Assembly: GCF_020615385.1 (NCBI RefSeq)
Contig: NZ_JAJAVB010000025.1
Coordinates: 519,296-583,295, forward strand
Direction: 5' to 3'
Length of the DNA: 64,000 bases
From: Jiella soli
Lineage (GTDB): Bacteria; Pseudomonadota; Alphaproteobacteria; Rhizobiales; Rhizobiaceae
Below the pieces are notes generated by a model. The model saw only the letters and a list, made by a program, of their open reading frames with translations, had not been told where the DNA came from and did no database searches. Positions within the stretch are counted from its first letter, which is position 1, and each line of letters starts with the position of its first letter. The translations under genes were made by a program, and so were the position numbers. Shown here one piece after another: positions 58,179 to 64,000 of the stretch.

Positions 58179-59078
58179 TCAGGAACCTGGTGCGACGGGC
58201 AGACTGTCGGCGGCGATCGACCGGTCGCCGGCGGTGAACACAGCATCGACCGCGCTGGGTGCGCCTTTCTCGCCGCGCGGCCGCTCCAGGATCGGTACGG
58301 TGAAGACATAGCTGTCGCCATCATGCACCGGGGCCGCCGGCTCGTCGAAGAACCAGCCCCCCGGCGCACTGACGAAGAGATCCGGGCGGTCTGCCTTGCC
58401 TGCGACGTCGACGCGTATTGTCAAAGCGTCTGCTGATGCAGCGGTGATCGCCGGGTCGATTGTCCCGATCTCGCCATTCGCCTTGGGCAGGGCCGAGAAG
58501 GCGCTCTCGACCCCGGTCTGCGCGTTTGCATCGTCCGCCGTCAACGTGGCCTGTACGGGAATGCAGATGTCATGGCAGACGCCGAGCATCACCGAAGCGG
58601 TGATCGGCCCCAGCGTCTCGCCCTTGCGGGGCGTCAGGGTGAAGGCGGCTGCGAGCGGCGCGTCATAGCCATTGGAGCGGGCAAAGCCTTCGCCGAAGCG
58701 ATGCGGCGCGGGCAGGCGCAGTTCGGCGTCCTCAAGCCCCTTCGTCGCGGAGAAGTCGATCGTCGGAGGGATGCCCGCTGCGCCGGGATCGATCCAGTAG
58801 GTCTTCCAGCCGGGCGCGAGATCGATCATCAGCGCGCCGCGGACGCTGCCATCGGCAGACGGCGCCTCGCGCAGGAGTTCCACCGTTACCTGGTCGGTCA
58901 CAAGTGAGGACTGCGGCGCTGCGGCGATCGCCGCGGACGCTGAAAGGGCGAGACCAGCGAGCGAGACCGCGGCCGCGAGCAATCTCGTCAAGGCAAGCCA
59001 ATGCCGGCGCAACTGCGCCCCGGCGCCGCGGCGAACGGAGATCCTATTGTCCGCGAAGAAAAATCTCGGTGTCTGCAT
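58179..59078 (-). CDS. DsbD N-terminal-like thiol-disulfide interchange domain protein
   Basis: A 299-residue exported protein. A signal sequence lies at about residues 28-52 after a basic leader. The mature part is a DsbD-alpha-like immunoglobulin fold: LAPGWKTYWIDPGAAGIPPTIDF, in part GWKTYWIDPGAAGIPP, and MLGVCHDICIPVQATL with the redox-type Cys pair. No transmembrane DsbD core follows, so it is a soluble periplasmic relative of unknown substrate. ATG 59078 removes a non-conserved upstream extension. It is divergent from algH with about 150 bases between them. Confidence 0.82.
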   Translation of the reverse strand: MQTPRFFFADNRISVRRGAGAQLRRHWLALTRLLAAAVSLAGLALSASAAIAAAPQSSLVTDQVTVELLREAPSADGSVRGALMIDLAPGWKTYWIDPGAAGIPPTIDFSATKGLEDAELRLPAPHRFGEGFARSNGYDAPLAAAFTLTPRKGETLGPITASVMLGVCHDICIPVQATLTADDANAQTGVESAFSALPKANGEIGTIDPAITAASADALTIRVDVAGKADRPDLFVSAPGGWFFDEPAAPVHDGDSYVFTVPILERPRGEKGAPSAVDAVFTAGDRSIAADSLPVAPGS

Positions 59079-59225
59079 AACGATTGATTGTACCTCCGGC
59101 CAGGGAAACCCCTCGCGTCCGACACTATCTCCAAGGCGTGGCAATTCTGCGCTGGCATGTTGCGGAAGTCGATGCCACCATGTCGTGAAGTGAATGTTGA
59201 CGGCATTCCAGACTGCCGAGGAAGT

Positions 59226-59834
59226 ATGGACGTCGATCTCGATCTTGAAGGCGAAGGGGTGGCGCATTCGCTGGAAGGCCACTTCCTGATCGCCATGCCG
59301 AACATCTCGGACGAGCCCTTCGCCCGGACCGTCATCTATCTATGCGCGCATTCGCCGAACGGCGCCATGGGTTTCATCATCAACAAGGCGCAGCCGGTGA
59401 GCTTCCCGGCGCTGCTCACGCAGATCGGCGTGGTCGAGACCGAGGACGACATCCGCCTGCCCGAAGGCGGGCGCGAAGTCTCGGTCTGCATGGGCGGTCC
59501 GGTCGAGAAGGGGCGGGGGTTCGTCCTGCATTCCGACGACTATGATTCCGAATCGACCGTTCCCGTCGCAGAGAAGATCTCGCTGACCCCGACCATCGAC
59601 ATCCTCAAGGCCCTGTCGGAGGGCGTCGGCCCGCGCACCGCGATCATGGCGCTCGGCTATTCCGGCTGGGCTCCGGGGCAGCTCGAAAGCGAGATCGCCG
59701 CCAATGGCTGGCTGACCTGCAAGGCCGATCTCGGCATCGTCTTCGACGCCGATCTCGACAACAAATACAGCCGCGCACTCGGCCTTCTCGGGATCGAGCC
59801 GGCCTTCCTGGCCGGCGAAGCCGGACACGCCTGA
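59226..59834 (+). CDS. YqgE/AlgH family protein (UPF0301)
   Basis: A 202-residue cytoplasmic protein of the YqgE/AlgH family. It has LEGHFLIAMPNISDEPFARTVIYLCAHS (in part MPNISDEPFARTVIYLC), NGAMGFIINKAQPVSF, VCMGGPVEKGRGFVLHSDDY (in part MGGPVEKGRGFVLHS) and GYSGWAPGQLESEIAANGW (in part GYSGWAPGQLESEI). AlgH is linked to alginate regulation in Pseudomonas, but the molecular role is unknown. ATG 59226 gives family length; the frame upstream overlaps the divergent gene's leader. Confidence 0.93.
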   Translation: MDVDLDLEGEGVAHSLEGHFLIAMPNISDEPFARTVIYLCAHSPNGAMGFIINKAQPVSFPALLTQIGVVETEDDIRLPEGGREVSVCMGGPVEKGRGFVLHSDDYDSESTVPVAEKISLTPTIDILKALSEGVGPRTAIMALGYSGWAPGQLESEIAANGWLTCKADLGIVFDADLDNKYSRALGLLGIEPAFLAGEAGHA

Positions 59835-59949
59835 GCGGTCCGCCGGCCAGCAGTCGAACTCGACCCGCCCCAGGCGCTCATGCCCCTCTGCCTGCCGCTT
59901 CGCTTGCTGAGCGGCGGATCCTCCGCTGCGTCCTCCGCAAGAACGCCCC

Positions 59950-62844
59950 TCAGCTGGCGCGCTTCATCCCGTTCATGCGGTCGCTGAGCATGCGGCTGGC
60001 GGCCTCGAAAGTGAGCGGCGGCGAGAACATGAAGCTCTGCGCATATTCGCAGTTCAGCTGGCGCAGCTGGACGACGTCGAGATCGCTCTCGACGCCCTCG
60101 GCCACGACCTTCAATCCGAGATCGTGCGCCATGGTGACGATCGAGTGGAGGATGATCGGCCGCTGCGGCTGGTTGTTGTTGCGCAGGAAGGACTGGTCGA
60201 TCTTCAGCGTCTCGAAGGGGAAGCGCATCAGATAGGCGAGCGAGGAATAGCCGGTGCCGAAATCGTCCAGCGACAGGCCGACGCCGAGCTGGCGCAGCCG
60301 CGTCAGGAGCTGTGCCGAGCGCTCCGGATTGTCCATGACGAGCGACTCGGTCAGCTCGAGCTTGAGTGTCTCGGGCGGTAGCCGGTAGCGCTCGAGGACC
60401 GTCTTCACGTCGGCGATGAGGTCCTGGCGGATGAGCTGGCGGCTGGAGATGTTCACCGACATGAAGAGCGACATGTCGCCGGTCAGGCGTTGCAGATCGC
60501 CGAGTCGCTTGGCCGCTTCCTCCAGCGCATACTGGCCGAGCTGGACGATGAGACCGGTGCTCTCGGCGACGGGCACGAATTCGGCCGGGGAAATCGCGCC
60601 GCGCTTCGGATGCTCCCAGCGCATCAGCGCCTCGAAGCCGGCGACGGCGCCGCCGTCGAGCCGGACGATCGGCTGGAAGGCGAGTGACAGCTCGCCCCGC
60701 TCGAAGGCGCGCCGCAGGTCGGATTCGAGCTGCAGGCGGCCGGAGCCGATGGTCTTGTAGGCCGGGCGGAACGGCTCGATGCGATCGCCACCGAAGCGCT
60801 TCGCCTGGTACATGGCGAGTTCGGCTTCCTTCAGAACCTCTTCCGGCACGGCCTGCTCGGCCCAGCCGGACAGGCCGATCGAACCGGTGAGCACGATCTC
60901 CCGATTGGCGAGCATGATCGGCGCCTTGATCGCCTCGCGCAGCATTTCGGCGAAGGCCGCGACGGCGCCGACCTCGGTCTCGGAAACGAGGATCAGGCCG
61001 AACTGGTCGCTGCCGAGGCGGGCAAGCGAATCCTGCGGCTTCAGGATGCGCTTCAGCCGGCGCCCCACGGTGAGGAGGATGGTGTCGCCGGTGGCGATGC
61101 CGAAATCGTCATTGACCTGTTTGAAGCGGTCGAGATCGATCACGAAGATCGTCGGATGCACATCCGGTCGCGTCTCGGCGAGGATGCCGATCGCCTGCAT
61201 CCGGTCCATGAAGAGCTCGCGGTTGGGAAGCCCGGTGAGCTGGTCGTGCAGTGCGTCATGGAGGAGCCGCTCCTCGGCCTTCTTCAGGTCGGTCACGTCC
61301 TTCAGCGTGCCGACGCAGCGCACGACCTCGCCGTCCGAGCCGAGCACCGGTCGGGCCCTCAGCGAGACCCAGTGATAGTGCCCGTCCTCGTCGCGCAGGC
61401 GGAATTCCTGCGAAATCCGCCCCCGGCGGTGTTCGAGAATGGTGTCGAGCGTCAGCTTGAAGCGGTCGCGGTCGTCGGGATGGAGGACCGGCAGCCAGTC
61501 GCGGGCCGGCCCGTTCATCGAGGCGATCGGCATGCCCGCCAGAGCCTCGCCATCGGCGCCGGCGAAGATCCGGTCGCGCGAGACGTCCCAGTCGAAGACC
61601 GCGTCGCCGGTGCCGGCCAGGGCCAGCGAGCGCCGTTCCATGTCGGAGAGGAGCCCCTGCGCGAAGGTGCCGCCGGCAAAGGCGTGCTGCATGACTGTGA
61701 AGCCGATCAGGAGCACGATCAGGACGAGGCCGCCGCCGAGCGCCGGCTGGATGATGTCGTTGTCGATGCGTCCGGTGATCGTCATCCAGCCAGCCACCAG
61801 CCAGAGGATGATCAGGCACCAGGTCGGAATCAGCATGACGGCGCGGTCGAAGCCGTGGAAGGCGAGGCCGATGATGAGGGCGAGGCCGATGCCGGCCGTG
61901 GCGGCGAGCGACAGGCGCGCAATGCCCGATGCTATCACCGGATCGAAGACGGAGAGCGCCCCGAGGCCGGCGAGCAGCAGCAGCCAGAGGACGAGCGAGA
62001 TCGAGACGGCCCGGTGCCAGCGGTTGAGGTTGAGATAGGCGAACAGGAAGATCGCCAGCGAGAAGGCGAGCGCCGCCTCTGTGCCGGCGCGCCAGATCGG
62101 CTCCTGCCCCGGCTGGAGCGGCATCAGCTTCTGCCAGAAGTCGAAGTCGATGCAGATATAGGCGAGCACCGCCCAGGCGAGGGCGGCCGCCGCCGGGAAC
62201 ATCGCCGATCCCTTGACCACGAAGAGGATGGTGAGGAACACCGCGAGCAGGCCGGCGATACCGAGCACGATGCCGCGATACAGGGTGAAGGCGTTGATCG
62301 TGTCCTTGTAGGCGTTCGGCTCCCAGAGCCGAAGGTCCGGCAGCTTCGCCGAGGTGAGTTCGGCGACGAAGGTGATCACCGTGCCCGGATCCAGCGTGAC
62401 CAGGAAGACGTCGGCGTCCGAGCTCGGCTGGCGCTCCAGCGCGAAGCCCTGGCTGGGCGTGATCGAGGCGATCCGCTGCGATCCGAGATCGGGCCACAGA
62501 AGGCCGGAGCCGACAAGTCGGAAGTGCGGTGCGACCACCAGCCGGTCGATCTGGTCGTCGCTGTTGTTGGCAAGCGCGAAGACCGCCCAGTTGCCGGAGG
62601 CGCGCGGCGACTTCGCCTCGACCTCGATCCGCCGCACGATGCCGTCGGCGCCCGGCACCGTCGCCACCTGAAAATTGTTGCCGCGATTGCGGTAGATGTC
62701 CGTCGCCGGCTTCAGGTCGATCGCCGTGTCGTCGCCGGAGATGCTGACCGGCTCCAGCGCCCATGCGGGCGCGGTGAGCGCGGCCAGCCCCAGTACGCCT
62801 GCCAGAAGCGACAGGAGGACAAATCGCCCGAACAAAAACCGCAT
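59950..62844 (-). CDS. Membrane-bound 7TM-sensor PAS-GGDEF-EAL protein (probable c-di-GMP phosphodiesterase)
   Basis: A 964-residue protein. After a signal peptide (ending PAWA) there is a periplasmic DISM-like sensor domain (about residues 30-175), a seven-helix membrane block (about 185-410), a PAS/PAC domain (about 425-560), a GGDEF domain from HDALHDQLTGLPNRELF, and an EAL domain to the C terminus. The GGDEF signature is degenerate, RLGSDQFGLIL, so cyclase activity is doubtful. EAL motifs FEALMRWEHP, DDFGTGYSSLAYL and EGVESDLD are intact, so phosphodiesterase activity is likely. ATG 62844 gives a good signal peptide. Confidence 0.9.
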   Translation of the reverse strand: MRFLFGRFVLLSLLAGVLGLAALTAPAWALEPVSISGDDTAIDLKPATDIYRNRGNNFQVATVPGADGIVRRIEVEAKSPRASGNWAVFALANNSDDQIDRLVVAPHFRLVGSGLLWPDLGSQRIASITPSQGFALERQPSSDADVFLVTLDPGTVITFVAELTSAKLPDLRLWEPNAYKDTINAFTLYRGIVLGIAGLLAVFLTILFVVKGSAMFPAAAALAWAVLAYICIDFDFWQKLMPLQPGQEPIWRAGTEAALAFSLAIFLFAYLNLNRWHRAVSISLVLWLLLLAGLGALSVFDPVIASGIARLSLAATAGIGLALIIGLAFHGFDRAVMLIPTWCLIILWLVAGWMTITGRIDNDIIQPALGGGLVLIVLLIGFTVMQHAFAGGTFAQGLLSDMERRSLALAGTGDAVFDWDVSRDRIFAGADGEALAGMPIASMNGPARDWLPVLHPDDRDRFKLTLDTILEHRRGRISQEFRLRDEDGHYHWVSLRARPVLGSDGEVVRCVGTLKDVTDLKKAEERLLHDALHDQLTGLPNRELFMDRMQAIGILAETRPDVHPTIFVIDLDRFKQVNDDFGIATGDTILLTVGRRLKRILKPQDSLARLGSDQFGLILVSETEVGAVAAFAEMLREAIKAPIMLANREIVLTGSIGLSGWAEQAVPEEVLKEAELAMYQAKRFGGDRIEPFRPAYKTIGSGRLQLESDLRRAFERGELSLAFQPIVRLDGGAVAGFEALMRWEHPKRGAISPAEFVPVAESTGLIVQLGQYALEEAAKRLGDLQRLTGDMSLFMSVNISSRQLIRQDLIADVKTVLERYRLPPETLKLELTESLVMDNPERSAQLLTRLRQLGVGLSLDDFGTGYSSLAYLMRFPFETLKIDQSFLRNNNQPQRPIILHSIVTMAHDLGLKVVAEGVESDLDVVQLRQLNCEYAQSFMFSPPLTFEAASRMLSDRMNGMKRAS

Positions 62845-62893
62845 GCTGTCTTGCCAGCCCCACCGACCCGTGAACGTCATCCCGAAGCCGGCC

Positions 62894-63520
62894 TCAAGCG
62901 GCCGGCGCCGCGGCGCGCGCACGCTCGGTAGCCTTGGAACACGACCATTCTTCGGCGGTGAGGGCGTAAAGACAATGATCCTCCCAGCGTCCGGCGATTT
63001 TCAGATAGCTTCGCAGAAGTCCCTCTCGGGTGAAACCGCATTTTTCCAGAAGCCTGATCGACCGCGCGTTGGACGGAAGACAGGCCGCTTCGATCCGGTG
63101 CAGGCCCTCGAGGTCGAAGACGAACATCTTGATCGTCTCGACCGCCCGGAACATCAGCCCGGCCCCGGCATATCGCTCCCCCATCCAGTAGCCGAGGGTG
63201 CAGCACTGGGCCACCCCGCGGCGGATATGGCCGACGGTTATCCCGCCATAAAGCGTCGTCCCGGCTTCGTCGAAAAGGAAGAAGGTGTAGCCGGTTCCCT
63301 CCCGGGCCTCCTGGTTGTAGCGCCTGACGCGCTGACGATAGGCCGCCCAGGAGAGTTCGTCCGTCGTCCACATCGGCTCCCAGGGTCTTAGGAATTCGCG
63401 GCTGTCGGAGCGAAGGTCATGCCAGAGCGTGTAGTCGGACCGCCGCGGCATGCGCAGGGTGACGCCGTCGCCGGCGAGCGCCGGGATCTGCGGCCGGCTG
63501 AAGTGGTCGATGACGCTCAT
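62894..63520 (-). CDS. RimJ/RimL-type GNAT acetyltransferase
   Basis: A 208-residue N-acetyltransferase of the RimJ family. Strand-helix features are VTLRMPRRSDYTLWHDLR, the acetyl-CoA region LGYWMGERYAGAGLMFRAVETI (in part GYWMGERYAGAGLM), HRIEAACLPSNARSIRLLEKCGF (in part CLPSNARSIRLLEKCGF) and EGLLRSYLKIAGRWEDH. RimJ acetylates ribosomal protein S5, though many homologues act on other N-termini. It follows the M16 peptidase gene after nine bases, a pairing common in alphaproteobacteria, so they probably form one transcript. Confidence 0.92.
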   Translation of the reverse strand: MSVIDHFSRPQIPALAGDGVTLRMPRRSDYTLWHDLRSDSREFLRPWEPMWTTDELSWAAYRQRVRRYNQEAREGTGYTFFLFDEAGTTLYGGITVGHIRRGVAQCCTLGYWMGERYAGAGLMFRAVETIKMFVFDLEGLHRIEAACLPSNARSIRLLEKCGFTREGLLRSYLKIAGRWEDHCLYALTAEEWSCSKATERARAAAPAA

Positions 63521-63529
63521 CGTCCCGCA

Positions 63530-64000
63530 TCAGTGCCCGGCGGCCGCTTTGGTCGCGTCCACCGGCGAGCCCCGCAGCCGGTCGGCCATGGCGTCGACGT
63601 CCGGCAGTTTGTTGACCGGTCCGATCGCCGCCAGGGTCGGCCTCGAGCCCAGGAAGATCCGCCCCGCCAGATCGGCAAGCCGCGGCGCGGTGATCGCGTC
63701 GAGACGTGAGATCAGCTCTTCGTTGGAGATCGTCGAGCCGTTGAACAGCAGCTGGCGGGCCATCTGGCCGGCGCGGGAGGCGGGGCTTTCCTGCGACATC
63801 AGGAGATTGGCCCGCATCTGTGCCCGGGCTCTCGTGACCTCGGCCTCGCTGATCCCGTTCGCCGCTTCGATCAGCTCGTCGACGATGACCGGGGCGAGCT
63901 CGGCGAGTTCCTCCTCGCCGGTGGCGGCATGGACGCCGAAGATGCCGGTGTCGGAGAAGCTCCAGTGAAAGGCATAGATCGCGTAGCAAAGCCCCCGCCG
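63530..64000 (-). CDS. M16 family (mitochondrial-processing-peptidase-like) protease, C-terminal part
   Basis: The 5' end is beyond the window; about 156 residues are visible. It begins RRGLCYAIYAFHWSFSDTGIFGVHAATG (in part GLCYAIYAFHWSFSDTG), the M16 substrate-binding R/Y region of the second half, and continues with ARAQMRANLLMSQESPASRAGQMARQLL (in part NLLMSQESPASRAGQMARQ) and AAIGPVNKLP. The zinc HxxEH motif would be in the missing N-terminal half. The adjacent acetyltransferase order supports PqqL/PepR-type zinc protease identity. Confidence 0.9.
   Translation of the reverse strand, partial: RRGLCYAIYAFHWSFSDTGIFGVHAATGEEELAELAPVIVDELIEAANGISEAEVTRARAQMRANLLMSQESPASRAGQMARQLLFNGSTISNEELISRLDAITAPRLADLAGRIFLGSRPTLAAIGPVNKLPDVDAMADRLRGSPVDATKAAAGH

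Overview
The window is about 64 kb of GC-rich DNA from an alphaproteobacterium, most likely a phototrophic member of the Hyphomicrobiales (Rhizobiales). This is inferred from bacteriochlorophyll and spirilloxanthin-type carotenoid genes next to rhizobial hallmarks: chvE-gguAB sugar uptake, an ialB-like protein, a RIME-like intergenic palindrome and an alphaproteobacterial cta (cox) cluster. No rRNA, tRNA, CRISPR array, insertion sequence or prophage was seen. Many genes start with GTG or TTG and many neighbours overlap by 1-8 bases, so operons are compact.

Layout. 1-6908: edge of a photosynthesis gene cluster, with crtD (cut by the window start) and crtC, a DUF3429 membrane protein, an LprI-like secreted protein, tspO, and bchI-bchD-bchO on the minus strand. 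7057-14506: an aldose-dehydrogenase-like SDR, cysQ, and a MarR regulator divergent from an RND efflux operon with two adaptor lipoproteins. 14733-27024: a galactose catabolic island made of ytfQRT-yjfF (galactofuranose-type importer), a DgoR-like FadR-family repressor, chvE-gguAB (second importer), a galactose-dehydrogenase-like enzyme, dgoK and dgoA. 27118-29600: a Tat-exported dienelactone hydrolase, a D-amino acid transaminase and a small J-domain-like protein. 29808-32812: an incomplete urease cluster (ureD, ureA, hupE/ureJ, a 40-residue membrane peptide, ureB) that stops before ureC. 32992-41198, minus strand: glutamine-dependent NAD synthetase, a GAF-GGDEF cyclase, and the stress module prkA-yeaH-spoVR. 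41636-45778: a sirtuin, a secreted ClpP-like protein with atypical codons, tldD and ialB. 46144-55380: the aa3 cytochrome oxidase cluster (ctaC, D, B, small membrane protein, G, E, DUF983, surf1) followed by ispH-thrB-rnhA. 55621-64000: a small unknown protein, an M42 peptidase, a peroxiredoxin, a DsbD-like protein, AlgH/YqgE, a large membrane GGDEF-EAL protein, an acetyltransferase and the end of an M16 peptidase.

How the parts work together. The galactose island carries two importers, the first oxidation step, the kinase and the aldolase of the De Ley-Doudoroff route, so it would turn galactose into pyruvate and glyceraldehyde-3-phosphate if a lactonase and a galactonate dehydratase exist elsewhere. 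A FadR-type operator overlaps the promoter-like sequence before ytfQ and is the probable target of the repressor inside the same operon. The bch genes encode Mg-chelatase subunits, the crt genes act late in carotenoid synthesis, and tspO, between them, is a known oxygen-linked modulator of such clusters. The cta genes supply the terminal oxidase and its haem and copper assembly factors. Several perfect hairpins lie right after the first genes of operons (ytfQ, chvE) and inside the cta cluster, and probably set different mRNA levels within the operons.
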